The position numbers were made by a program, and so were the translations under genes. Below the pieces are notes generated by a model. The model was not told where the DNA came from and did no database searches. It was given only the letters and a program-made list of their open reading frames with translations. DNA of 64,000 bases, taken from NCBI GenBank assembly GCA_019321725.1, contig CM033106.1:23620965-23684964 (forward strand), in the 5' to 3' direction. Below are positions 40,771 through 53,600 of the stretch, piece after piece; the stretch's first letter is position 1, and every line of letters starts with the position of its first letter. The DNA comes from Paulownia fortunei. Lineage: Eukaryota; Streptophyta; Magnoliopsida; Lamiales; Paulowniaceae.

Positions 40771-40839
40771 AAAGGAAGGCGTTATGGGGTAACGCGGTAA
40801 CGCTTTGCTTTGAAAGCGTTAGCTTTCCATGCCTTCTTT
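40771..40839. repeat. Nested hairpin 2 (MULE left end)
   Basis: A diverged duplicate of hairpin 1, 228 bases further right. Inner arms TAACGCTTT (40798-40806) and AAAGCGTTA (40813-40821) around the loop GCTTTG; outer arms AAAGGAAGGC (40771-40780) and GCCTTCTTT (40831-40839). The loop differs from hairpin 1 while the arms are kept. Confidence 0.9.
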
Positions 40840-40869
40840 GTAATTTATTTTTAAATTTGTATGAGCTGA

Positions 40870-41151
40870 AGCGTCCACCAATCAGCATTGATGTAGCGGT
40901 TGTGCAGCCTTTTTCACGCCACATTCATTAACCCTTCACCATCCTTCACCAGAACCATTTCATTTCACCATTTCCTTTCTTCTTCCAGCGCTAAACCATT
41001 TCTCTTCTTCTTCTTCCCAACTTTCTTTCTTCATCTTCTTCCTTCTGCATTCATCCTCATCCCCCCTTTTTCTGCATTTCTCCGTTAGAAAAAAAAAAAA
41101 AACATTATTCTCCTCCCCCACCACCACTTCACCAACTAGTGACGTCATTTG
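40870..41151 (+). promoter_or_regulatory. MULE transposase leader region
   Basis: A strongly pyrimidine-rich plus-strand stretch (TTC and CTT repeats, 40930-41080) leads up to the ATG at 41152. This is a typical plant 5' leader. No clear TATA box is seen. Confidence 0.4.
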
Positions 41152-41514
41152 ATGGTGGCGGCGGCGGCGACGGCGGCGACCAAGTTTAAAAGGTAATTAT
41201 TATTGTGTTAGTATTATTATTTTTAAATTAGTTATTTAAGTATTAGTTCTTTTTAAATTATTTATTTGAGTATGTATTGTATTTTGAAATTAAGATATTA
41301 GAAATTATTTCGTTGTAAATTCAAATATTGTAGATATAATAAGAATTTTCTTGTTCTCATTAGTTTGTGTTTTGTTTGATTTGATAATATATCATATCAA
41401 CCATTTATTCATGTTGGGACTAATCAAAACATCAATAACAAATATAAGTAATCCGTTGGTACATAAAAATAACATGTACATCAAGGCTTTTCTAATCAAA
41501 AATATATATTGAAA

Positions 41515-44290
41515 ATTTAATTTCATTATGAAATATAATATTTTAATTAATTATTAATGATTATAGATAGTGAATAAAATAAGAAATTAGGATTTCAAAT
41601 TTAATTAAAAATTAAATAAATAAAAATAAATAAAATTTATTATTAATTTAAAAAAGATATATATAATATTTGTATAAAGAAAATATAGTTAATAATTTTG
41701 TTTATTAAATTAATTTTAAAAAATAATTATTTTAAAATCACCATTACAAATTTAATAATTATAGATAGTGACCAAAATAAGAAATCGGGTTTTGAAATTT
41801 AATTAAAAATTAAATAAATAAAAATAAATAAAAATAATTTACTATTATTTTAAAATATATAAATATAATATTTATATAAAGAAAATATAATTAATAATTA
41901 CGTTTATTAAATTAATTTTAAAAAATAATTATTTTAAAATCAACATTACAAATTTAATAATTATAGATAGTGACTAAAATAAGAAATCGAGTTTTGAAAT
42001 TTAAATAAAACTTAAATAAATAAAAATAAATTATAAAAAATTATTATTATTTTAAAAATAGATAAAGATAATATTTATGTAAAGAAAATATAGTTAATAA
42101 TTATGTTTAATAAATTAATTTTAAAAAATAATTATTTTAAAATCAGCATTACGAATTTAATAATTAGTGAAATAAGAAATCAGGTTTTGAAATTTAATAA
42201 AAAATTAACTAATCAAAATAAATCAAAATAATTTATTATTATTTTAAAAATAGATATTTATATAGAAAAATATAGTTAATAAAAATATTTATTAAATTAT
42301 TTTAAAAAATATTATTATTTTAAAATCACCATTACAAATTTAATAATTATATATAGTGAATAAAATAAGAAATTGGGATTTGAAATTTAATTAAAAATTC
42401 AATAAATAAAAATAATTTATTATTATTTTAAAAATAGATAAAGATAATATTTATATATGAAAATATAGTTAATAAATATGCTTATTAAATTAATTTTAAA
42501 AAATAAGTATTTTAAAATCACCATTATGAATTTAATAATTATATATAGTGAATAAAATAAGAAATTGAGATTTGAAATTTAATTAAAAATTAAATAGAAA
42601 TAAGTAAATAAATTATTAATTTAAAAATAGATATAATATTTATATATGAAAATATAGTTAATAAAGATGTTCATTAAATTAATTTTAAAAAAATATATTT
42701 TTTAAATTACCATTACAATTTAATTATTATAGATAGTGAATAAAATAAAAAATGGGATTTGAAAATTAATTAAAAATTAAATAAATAAAGACAAATAAAT
42801 ATAATGTATTATTAATTTAAAAATAGATAAATATAATATTTATATATGAAAATATAGTTAATAAGTATGTTTATTAAATTAATTTTAAAAAATAATTATT
42901 TTAAAATCACCACTACGAATTTAATAATTATAGATAGTGAATAAAATAAGAAATTAGAATTTGAAAATTAATTAAAAATTAATTAAATAGAAATAATTTA
43001 TTATTATTTTAAAAATAGATATTTATATAGAAAAATATAGTTAATAAAAATATTTATTAAATTATTTTAAAAAATATTATTATTTTAAAATCACCATTAC
43101 AAATTTAATAATTATATATAGTGAATAAAATAAGAAATTGGGATTTGAAATTTAATTAAAAATTCAATAAATAAAAATAATTTATTATTATTTTAAAAAT
43201 AGATAAAGATAATATTATATATGAAAATATAGTTAATAAATATGCTTATTAAATTAATTTTAAAAAATAAGTATTTTAAAATCACCATTATGAATTTAAT
43301 AATTATAGATAGTGAATAAAATAAGAAATTGAGATTTGAAATTTAATTAAAAATTAAATAGAAATAAGTAAATAAATATAATTTATTATTAATTTAAAAA
43401 TAGATAAAGATAATATTTATATATGAAAATATAGTTAATAAAGATGTTCATTAAATTAATTTTAAAAAAATATATTTTTTAAATTACCATTACAATTTAA
43501 TTATTATAGATAGTGAATAAAATAAAAAATGGGATTTGAAAATTAATTAAAAATTAAATAAATAAAGACAAATAAATATAATGTATTATTAATTTAAAAA
43601 TAGATAAATATAATATTTATATATGAAAATATAGTTAATAAGTATGTTTATTAAATTAATTTTAAAAAATAATTATTTTAAAATCACCACTACGAATTTA
43701 ATAATTATAGATAGTGAATAAAATAAGAAATTGAGATTTGAAATTTAATTAAAAATTAAATAGAAATAAGTAAATAAATTATTAATTTAAAAATAGATAT
43801 AATATTATATATGAAAATATAGTTAATAAAGATGTTCATTAAATTAATTTTAAAAAAATATATTTTTTAAATTACCATTACAATTTAATTATTATAGATA
43901 GTGAATAAAATAAAAAATGGGATTTGAAAATTAATTAAAAATTAAATAAATAAAGACAAATAAATATAATGTATTATTAATTTAAAAATAGATAAATATA
44001 ATATTTATATATGAAAATATAGTTAATAAGTATGTTTATTAAATTAATTTTAAAAAATAATTATTTTAAAATCACCACTACGAATTTAATAATTATAGAT
44101 AGTGAATAAAATAAGAAATTAGAATTTGAAAATTAATTAAAAATTAATTAAATAGAAATATTTATTATTAATTTAAAAATAGATAAATATACTATTTATA
44201 TATGAAAATATAGTTAATAAATATATTTATTAAATTAATTTTAAAAAATAATTATTTTACAATCACCACTACGAATTTACTAATGAATAA
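41515..44290. repeat. ~195-bp AT-rich tandem repeat array in the MULE intron
   Basis: About 14 head-to-tail units, each marked by AATTATAGATAGTGAATAAAA (or close variants) at about 41553, 41754, 41956, 42156, 42340, 42540, 42726, 42920, 43105, 43305, 43503, 43710, 43891 and 44090. Larger blocks also repeat: the unit beginning at 42726 recurs at 43503 (777 bases, four units) and at 43891 (388 bases, two units). The array fills nearly the whole intron. Confidence 0.9.
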
Positions 44291-45106
44291 TTGCATTTAT
44301 TTTTTGAAGGTATGACAGCTCAAAGAAAAATTACAATTATGGTGTATGCAGGAAATTAAGTGTCACAAGATTATTGATTGTGACACATGACTATCTTCTA
44401 ATTGTATACGTGAGAATTCCTCGTACAACAATCTTTTCAAAATTATTGTCAAAATTGTATGAGCGCACCCGCATTGATAGCAATCATTTTTTGTTGAAAG
44501 TGTTTGCTAAATTTTTACAAGTCTACATGCAACGAATAAAAGAATTAATTGTGGAGATAATCGACGAGTTTTTCTTGGATCCAAAGGCTAAAATTGATAA
44601 TATGGATATTTATGTTGAGAAAGAACAAATTCACCATAATGTTGTTTCTCTAGAGATGATGATGAGTTAGGAATGGGGCTCGTATATGTCCATTATAACC
44701 TAAGACACTGTTGTGGATCTTTCTATGGTGACACAAGAAATGTTAACTATTGGGATTGATGACTTGTGTGTGGGTGCTTCTACCTTTGCTCATGCAAATT
44801 TCGGTATTGGGCAATACAATATTGAATTAAGTAGCATGAGAGAAGTTGATAGTACATACACAGAGTATGTCCCTAATGTGCCAATTGTGACAGAAGGGTT
44901 GACAAATTTCGGAATTCATAATGTTTGCGGGTGGGTCAACCTCTAGTCATGAACAACATAATAATGAATCTTGTAGTTATACTGTACCTGATGATACTCA
45001 TGCAGGATGATGCTAATGACCCAATAGTAGACAATTTTGGGCATAACATACCTAGTGGTTCTGAACCAAAAGAGGTTGAGCACCCAATTCCTAATTATAA
45101 TGAGGA

Positions 45107-45140
45107 TGATGTTGATGTTGATGTTGATGTTGATGTTGAT
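45107..45140 (+). repeat. (GATGTT)n microsatellite in transposase
   Basis: At least five GATGTT units coding for alternating Asp-Val in the transposase acidic region. Confidence 0.9.
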
Positions 45141-47556
45141 ATTATGTTAAATATATTATCATCATAGGGTTAGGGGACATCATTACAGCATGAACTCCCA
45201 GTCAGTGCACCAATACCATTCACCTCAAATGAACATATACTTCATTCATCAATCCCATTCATCTCTACTATATATCCAGAGATATATGCAGACTCTATTC
45301 TTATTTCAACTGGGGATTGGGGTAAGGTTTATGATTCTAATAAAAGGTTCTTGATGTGGATATGGTTTTCAAGGATAAGAAACACTTGATAACTGCAATT
45401 AAAGATTTTTCCATCTATTTTGCAAGGTGAAAGTATCGTGTGGTTGAGAGTACGCCGAAATTAAGGAAAGTGGTTTGCAAACATAGCAGAACAAATATGT
45501 GGTGCAGATGGGAGCTTCAAATATCACTAAAAGCAAATATTGTTTTGTTAAAAGTAACAAGGTATGGGGGACCACACATGTATGATTGATAGAATGTCAA
45601 TTGACCATCACAATTTAGATAAAAATTATATTACTACATTACCAGTGGGGATTGTTCAGGACGACCCAATGTGTCAGATAAAATATGTCATGTAACTTGT
45701 GAAGGAAAAATTGGGATTCGAGATTTCATATTCGAAAGCATGGTGTAGCTTGAAACGTGCTCAAGAAAATATGTATAGGACTTTCGAGAGCTCAATGCAG
45801 AAACTCCCTAAGTTTATGGGAACTCTATAAATGTCGAATTAGGGGACCATTATTGAGTGGGAGCATAAAGATACCATAAATCTAAGAGAAAAGATAATCA
45901 AATATGTCTTTTGGGGCTTCAAGCCATGTACAGAGGGATTTCATCACTATCGCAAAATCATAAGTGTTGATGAAACCCATTTATATACGAAGTACAAACA
46001 TAAAATGTTGATTGCAGTTGTCATGGATGGAAACCAACAGGTTTTGCCTCTTGCTTTCGCAATTGTGGATGAAGAAACTATTATGTCTTTGAAGTGGTTT
46101 CTAGAGATGTTGAACAAACATATTATATGGGGGTTAAAGGTATGTGTCTTATTTTTGATTGATATCCTGACATTCTTTGAGCAGTTGAGATCGTGCTCAA
46201 CTTTACACTCCCTCGTGGTATGCATCGATTTGCTTGAAACACGTATGCTCAAACTTCAACAATCATTTCAAAAATATATAATTGAGGGACTTATGTTATA
46301 GAGCTGGTACTACATATCAAATAAATAAGTTTGAGAAGACTCTTGAGGAGATTAAAAGACTTAAGCTACAAGGGTTTGCATACTTCGCAGAGATTGATAA
46401 GGAGAAATGGATATTTGCTCATGATGGAGGATAGCGAGGCGGACTTCTAATCACCAACATATCTAAATGTATTAATGGAGTATTAAACGATGCTCGTCGC
46501 CTTCCAACTATAGTGGATATAACATTTCATTGGTGTGCTCAATTTTTTCATAAACGGATGTTGAAGGCTGATAGGATGATACAAAATAATAAAATGTGGA
46601 TCGATTATGCATATAAAAAATACAAATGTTGGGAGGCGCGCACCTTGCATCATATTGCAACCATGTTTAACCACAATTAGCAGTCATCTTCCTTTATCAC
46701 ACCAACGCGCCAGAAAAGTGGACATGGGGGTTATAAACATATTGTCAGTTTAATGTTAAGGGATTGTATATGTGGCAAATGGAAGTTGTTTGAGATTCCG
46801 TGTTTTTATTCATAAGGTGTGTTTTGCTTATAAGCTTAACTCTGCGGTGCTCGTGAAACTGTATTACAACATACAGAGTTATAGACATATACATATGCTG
46901 GTATATTCTAGCCGTGTATAGATAATTATTGGGACATACTTGATTTTGAGTTATTTCATGATAACACTTTACGGTCTATTCCCAATCGAGGTAGAAATTG
47001 AACTTCTCACATCCCAAATGAGATGGATTGGGCACAAACTCATGCGAGACAATAAGCTCATAGAGAACAAGGCCGTAGAGAACAACCCCGACAACAACAA
47101 CCTCCAACACAGTCTCGACAATGAACTTCGATCGATTTTAGGGTTGACCCATTATATAAATTAAAATTTCTATTGACATGTTATTATATTGAGGTTTTTA
47201 ATTCTAAATATTTGTAATGTACTTATTTTTATTACCCGTGGTTGGAATGATCATAATAGTTATTTTCAAAATATTTATCATGTAGCTGATTAATATAATT
47301 ATTTGTAATAGTTTTTATTAATATTGTGATTGGAATGATCATAATGCTAATTGATAAGTATTTATCATATACTTATTTGGTATAATTATTTGTAATGCAC
47401 TTATTTTTATTAATTATGGTTGGAATGATAAAATTACTAATTGATAAACACTTATTCTCATTACATATATTTTATTTGATTACAAATATTTAATCATGCC
47501 ATAAGTTTAATATTATTTTTATGGTTTCAATGATTTAAATTATTCTAACTTGTAGG

Positions 47557-49735
47557 ATGGATTTAATATAAGTATATGGGTCACGTGATCCAAGTTTGTT
47601 ATCTATGCGGTTATAGTATAGATCTAAGATTGTGATGATAGGGACGATTGATGAGATATTACATGGGAGACGGGCTGGCGATCCTTTTTGGCAGCCATTT
47701 GACAAGATGTACCCTCATGCACATGTGCTTACTGTATTACATCATATGAAATTTTATGGTGTATACAGATGTGGACGTTTCGTCGCTGATTTTCACTTGA
47801 TCACCGCTTTGATGGAGAGATGGCGTCGAGAGACACATACTTTCCATTTTCGAGTAGGAGAGGCCACCATTATATTACAGGATGTTGCAGTTATTTGAGG
47901 TCTTCCTATTGACGGTCGTCTAATCATATGTGTAGATCACGAGATTTCTATACCATAATGGGTGCAGTATTGTGAGGTTACTCTAGAATTTTGTTCTGCA
48001 CCCGAGCATTTTAGAGGGATGCATTTATATACCACTGCCCTCGCACAACATATGAGACACATACTGTGACTGATGACAGTGATGTGAAGCATGTACTACA
48101 GTATGCCCGTGCATGTGCATTCATATTGCTTGGTGGTTCAGGAAATTCAATCTCGTTACTTTATCTGCCAAAATTTGAGAATGTTGATTAAGTTAGTCGG
48201 TACAGTTGGGGTAATGTTGTATTGGTTTTCTTGTATCGTGAGTTGTGTATGACATGCTCCAAGATGAAATATAATATTGGTGGTGCATTGCAATTATTAT
48301 AAGTAAAATCAATACATGTTTATTTTATACTTTAATACATGTTTATCATATTTTATATTGATGTAAATTTCAATTCTTCCAGATTTGGGTGTGGTCAAAG
48401 ATAACGCCCATTATGCTTGTCATTCTAGAACCACTTGTAGATTTGAAACTCTGGCAGATTAATTTAGAGCACGTACTTCCTACTCCTCTGTATAGTGCAT
48501 GGTAAAAAAAATTAATTATTAGTTTTTTAGAAGTATAATATTTTTTATGTTAATGTAAATAAATAATTGCAGATGGAATACGACGATGACTTATGGTCAT
48601 ATTACTCGATATTCTGTATGTATCTTTTGAAAGATGTTTGATGCTATGATGCCATATCAGGTTAGCAAGCTTATAATGAAGTTTTATTTGACATATCACC
48701 TATAATATATTATTAATATGTATTTTTCTTTTTTAAAGTTCATTTAACAACCGTATAACATGATTTCCAATACATTATTGAGTTGCCACCATATTGTAGT
48801 CCCTAACTTTGGATGTCCACATGTCTATTGATATTCTATGCATGAGTTGAGATGCACCATCCTAAGAGGGTTCTTCGATAGTTTGAGATGTTACATAATA
48901 TCCCTCTATTTTTGCAGGATCATGACATAAATTTGCATAGATTTGACCGTAAGGGATATACAGGATTTGACTAGGAGGCACATCACATACAATATATTAG
49001 CGTGTGGGCTAGACAATTCAGACTATTGTGCGTAGACCACTCATCAAATATGCAGTCACTATAGAGGATGGATATGATGAGTGGTATGATAGAGTTATAC
49101 GCCATTTTATATCGCCTGCCAATAAGGTTCAGCCTACGGGCTACCAAGTTGGGGATGCATCTTTGATACAATTTTGGTACGTAAATTGATAATTTGGTAT
49201 ATTTATATTTTTGGAGTTCTTTTATATCATATATATTTGTGTTGTGATTTTTGATATGCATTTCAGGCTAATTAGTTAACCTCTCTTAGCATAAGTGCTC
49301 GAATAAGGCCTTCGGAGAATTTGAGTGTGGTAATTTATTATTAGAGCGATATATTTTTATTGCTGAGTAGGCCACGACCCTCCTCATCAGCTGAGATTTG
49401 CCTCAACAAATGCCCCTCGGAACAACTACAACCACCAGATGATACAGAAACTAGGATAAATAGGAGAGAGAGAGAGAGAGAAGTCTTGCTGAGAGGTCCA
49501 GTCGCTTAGCAGAGGGTGATACCACTCGGGCTTAAATACCTCATTTCACCAGTCATGCTTCAACATCATATCACTGCTCTTCAACAGCAGATGTAGTTGG
49601 GCCTTCTACATTGCTTGTCTCCTGATGATGTTTATAGGTTAGTCCCAGTATTAGAAGATTATTTTCCTATCACTCCTTCGATCCGACAGCATATACGTAC
49701 TCATAGGTACAACTTGATCTTGTCTTGGGATTGAC
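47557..49735 (+). pseudogene. Plant mobile domain (PMD) gene, broken
   Basis: The ATG at 47557 follows a TTGTAG acceptor-like site and encodes MDLI.VYGSRDPSLLSMR, the usual start of PMD proteins. The best segment (47632-47895) reads GVYRCGRFVADFHLITALME, then RETHTFHFRVGEATIILQDV, followed by a stop where the family has W/L and GLPIDG. Later pieces survive: YSWGNVVLVFLYRELC with IGGALQLL (about 48200-48300), IWVWSKITPIM (48386), and QPYNM (48745). AT-rich introns with GT-AG ends appear to separate them. A Gln/Arg-rich tail and a (GA)n run lie at 49370-49500. PMD proteins such as Arabidopsis MAIL1/MAIN keep transposons silent, and PMDs also occur in MULEs; here the context says transposon-borne. 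Several stops make it non-functional. Confidence 0.75.
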
Positions 49736-50339
49736 GTCTGAAAATATATCATTACGTCCGTAGTTTAATATCTCTCATGTTTCATTTCTTTAAATGGCAT
49801 TAATGTATCGAAATTATATCCATGATACCTCTTCATTTAGTCATCATAATATATATTTAGATGATGATTTACAAACTGATGAGATATTACAATTTTCAAT
49901 ACTAATGTACAGAGTATAGGAGAGAGAGCTAGAGGGCATAGAAATAGGCAATCATGTAGTTATGGTACTGGCGAACATTACTAATTACTTATATAATATG
50001 TTTAATTTGATTACTATATTCATTTATATAATAATTTTTTTAATCATTTTTTAAATTTTGTTTAAAAATTTAACTTTTGTTTTGTGTAATATTATAATCA
50101 CACAAAATACTAAATACACATAATATAAATAAATATTACATATATACATATTTGGCACATTTTAATTAATATTATATATATATATATATGAAAGTGCATT
50201 ACTTTAATCAATTAATAAAAAAAATGAAAAAAACAACAAATTGAAAGCATTGTTCCACGTGCGCACTCAATTTTGAAAAATTTGACAAATACATACAGTA
50301 CAAAACATTACACCTCATACTTTCCCTCTAAAAAAAAAT

Positions 50340-50440
50340 AAGCAAAGGGTCGTTGTGCTTTGCTATTATTCCCTAAACTATAACGCTTTCTTTATAAAAA
50401 AATTAAGCAAAGCGTCATTGTGCTTTGCTATTGTTCCCTA
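50340..50440. repeat. MULE right-end duplicated hairpin block
   Basis: The phrase AAGCAAAG.GTC.TTGTGCTTTGCTATT.TTCCCTAAACT occurs at 50340 and 50405, period 65 bases. In each copy AGCAAAG pairs with CTTTGCT over a 10-base loop. A TAACGCTTTC motif lies between them (50381), as in the left end. Confidence 0.8.
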
Positions 50441-50611
50441 AACTCTGTATTTTTAACAAATATTTTATTAAATTGTAATATTTTGAAAAAAGCCAAACCC
50501 CTTGCCTTCATTTTCCAAGATTCATTTCATGAAAACAATAATCAATCCCTCAGTCCCACTTCACACACGCAACACACTAGGCATACATACTTCTCCAGCT
50601 CTCTCTCTGCA

Positions 50612-53600
50612 ATGGCTGAGAATCAAGAACAAGTGAAACCAAGAGAGAGAGCAAAATCCCAGTATTCAGAGTCTTGAAAACAATTGTATCCTCAAGAATA
50701 TCTTTCTTTTGGATAACCCTCCTTCAATTTCTTCTTCTTCGTTTTCCGTGGCAGAAAATGTTGATCAAGAATCGGAAATGGAGAGATATTGGTGTGGGGA
50801 GGCACCCGGATTGTAATATAAAGTTGGAGCACCCAAGTATCAGCAGATTTCACCTCCGCATTCACTCTGAACACTCTTCTCGTTCTCTTTTTGTCTCTGA
50901 TTTGTCCTCCGGTGAATTCTTTTTTCTTAACCCTCTTCAATGTGTGTCTGCGTGCATGAGTGCGTGCATATGATATGTTACGGTGATGATTTTTTCATAT
51001 GACTGATGATAACATCTTGATTTGTTAACCGCTCTTGATTATGATATACTATATAAATTCTTCTATGTATGCAGTTTGCATGTACAAAATTGCTCGTGGT
51101 TTTGATTCTTGGACTTTGATTTTGTTTTTTGTATGATACGTAGTGTAGATCTTCTCTAAAATCCTCACTTTTTGTAATCTTTAACTAGAATATGTTGTTT
51201 GGATTAGCATTGGGTTTTTGTTCATTAGTTCCTGAACACAGAGCTTACAATTTAGATAATTTGTGGGGTTCCCTTTTCAGTACATGGGACTAGGATTTCT
51301 GGAAAGAGAATTGAGCCAGGGGTCAGGATGAAACTAAATGAGGGTGATACGTTGCATCTCGGGGCATCAAGTAGGTTTTACAGACTCAACTGGGTTCTAC
51401 TCAGCGGTGCTTATGATATAGACAACTCATTTGTGCCTCAATTGGATGCTTGAGATACAGTTGATGAAGAAAAAGAAGGGGCGATAGATCAGGTCAATTT
51501 TAAGAATTTACTTGAAAGAATATCTTGTTCCAAATTTGGTTTTTGGAAAGTCTGAATTTACTGTTTTCTTATTCTGTAATTTGATTTTCAGGAAGGGAAT
51601 AGTTTGTCTTACATAAATGACAAAGGGCGGACTCTGAGTAATAATATAGAAGGACTGCTATTTTCTGAAGAGGATCTAGGTTCGTCTGTGCAAAAACTGA
51701 GTCCAACAGCACCTCCAACAGCACCTCTAATGCCTGAAGACTTGTATAATTCACTTTGCAGCAAAGAGGAAGTAGATAACAACTGTTCACCTGGATTACA
51801 CGATCAAGAAAATGAACTCTCCAGTAGTCAGCTGTGCCAATTTGAAAAAGAAAACAGCACTCCAGTAGCCCATTTTCCCTCAGCAGTATCTGAAACAGTA
51901 TCTCAACTAGAAACTACGGAGACTTCTGGGATGAATTCAGAGAAAAGATCAGGTCTGAGCATTTGGTCAAGGAAGGGTAAACCTGAAAGTGTCCAGATTG
52001 AAACCAGACGAAGCAGGGGAAACTGTGCAAGGATTAATATGAGCTCGCAGGTTAAATCACTTGTCAATGAAAATAACAAATATAAATCAATTCTAAAGGA
52101 TCATTACGCTAGTCTTGATACTGATGAAGAAACCTTCACTCCAGACACGGAGAATACCTCTCCCAGTTCTCTTCTTGTTAGATCCATGAAGAGCAAAGGT
52201 GAAGAAACTTTGAAGAGTGAATCAATCTCAAACACTCCTATTTCTAGTGTGGATCAGGATGAAGATGAAACTTACTCCAGACAAAGAGAATATGACTCCA
52301 AAGAGTCATCTGCTTAGGTCCATGAAGAACATTGGGAAATTAGAAGAAGTTAAACATGCAAAGTCATATTGATCATCGCCCTTGAAGACAGCTGATAATA
52401 GCATCATGTATCAAGAGGAAGCCAATGAAGGAAGTCAGCATCGAAAAGTTCTTCAGGAATGCTTGAAGAAACAGCCGGCTATACTAAAGTCTAGGCAGCT
52501 AGGGACCCTTTTCATCCTCTTTCTGTGACCTCCACAAGTAACCATAACACCAACTCCAAACCTTCAGTTCACGAGGACACTATGAGACGTGGCAGATCTA
52601 TCGACTATCCTGAGTCTGAAGAGGTTAATCGTTCACATGTAAGTTAAATGGGCTTGTCTTCTTGCGTGATACAAAAAAACACAAATGGTGTGAGTTATCA
52701 GTCTCAGCCTCTCATATATTTGATTTGTATGCACTGTTTTCTTTACTTGGACTGCATTGGTACAAACATTGTTAGGGGACACTTTTTCTGTATGTTTATC
52801 TGCTTAGATTTTTCAATGGACAGTTGCGTTCAGACCAGTGTCCTTTTCCCAAAACAAACCTCTTCTTTTATATTTAAGTTTCAAAGTTCCGCTGCATTTT
52901 CAAAAACTATCTATGCAATTTTTTTGCAGAATAATACCATGAAGGTGGAAAAGAACAGGTGGATTATGGTGGTAGACACTGCTTGTTTGCTGAACGAAAA
53001 GTCTAGGAGTGAGTTGCAGCTACTGAGAGGTCTTCGAGGGACTACTTTAATTATTCCTAGAATTGGTAATGCCCTATCTGTGAGCTCCTGATACTTCACT
53101 TTCTAAATGTGGATAACTTGTCTCTTGACTTTGATTGCTGATGCTTTCTTATCTCTGTTGTAAGAGAACTTGATTGCATGTTAAGACGTGGAAGTTCTTT
53201 ACAAGAATGACCAAGGTTTCTGCAGCATTGCAATGGATTGAAGAATGTATGGATTAAAGAGGAAGGCAGGCTTATTCCACCTACCCCACCTGCTTCTCCT
53301 CATTGCTTCAGGGAGGACAAGGGTGCATCCTCCATTGGCTCTATTCCGTTCTCTCCATATCATTTACAGGAAATAGTCACTCCAACTGCCGCAGACCATA
53401 TCCTTGAATGTGCTCTTTTCTTTAAACGAACCAGGAATGGACAACTTGTCCTCCTTAGTGCTGATGTTACTCTGAAGATCAAGGCTATGGCAGAAGTAAG
53501 GGAACATACACAAGTACAATATCCATTAAGAGTACTTTGAACATGTAATGGATTTGGATAATACATTCATGGCTTTGCGTTTTTTTTTTTTTTTTTTTTT

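Larger units (their letters stand above)
41152..47164 (+). pseudogene. MULE transposase, broken
   Basis: Exon 1 (41152-41192) starts ATG and encodes MVAAAATAATKFK. A GT donor at 41193 and an AG acceptor at 44308-44309 define a 3117-bp intron with matching phase (joins to ...KRYDSSKKNY). Exon 2 is open to a stop at 44668 and contains RIPRTTIFSKLLSKLYERT, like the N-terminal part of MULE proteins. Further pieces follow in several frames: an acidic stretch with a (GATGTT)n run at 45107-45140; the MuDR DNA-binding-like part (KKHLITAIKDFSIYFA, 45375); the DDE core, with first Asp in ISVDETHLYTKYKHKMLIAV (45960-46020), then NQQVLPLAFAIVDEET and a Trp-Phe block; and a SWIM finger CICGKWKLFEIPCFYS (46765), whose final His is replaced. 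The C-terminal tail is rich in Arg/Gln. There are several frameshifts and stops. Confidence 0.8.
40440..50450 (+). mobile_element. Decayed Mutator-like element with a plant mobile domain gene
   Basis: On the plus strand this region contains a MULE transposase gene and a plant mobile domain (PMD) gene, a pairing known from plant MULEs. Both ends carry hairpin-forming blocks with an AACGCTTT motif: nested hairpins at 40543-40608 and 40771-40839, and repeated blocks at 50340-50440. Clean terminal inverted repeats and a 9-bp target duplication could not be made out by eye, so the limits are approximate. All coding parts have stops and frame changes, so it is not autonomous now. About 3.1 kb of it is a satellite inside the first intron. 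Confidence 0.7.

Noticed and set aside
40960..41148. Lys/Glu-rich minus-strand frame
   Set aside because: Antisense of the pyrimidine-rich MULE leader; composition artefact.
41515..44290. CRISPR-like or centromeric array
   Set aside because: Units are contiguous without unique spacers, and the array is only about 14 units inside an intron; an ordinary intronic satellite is the simpler reading.
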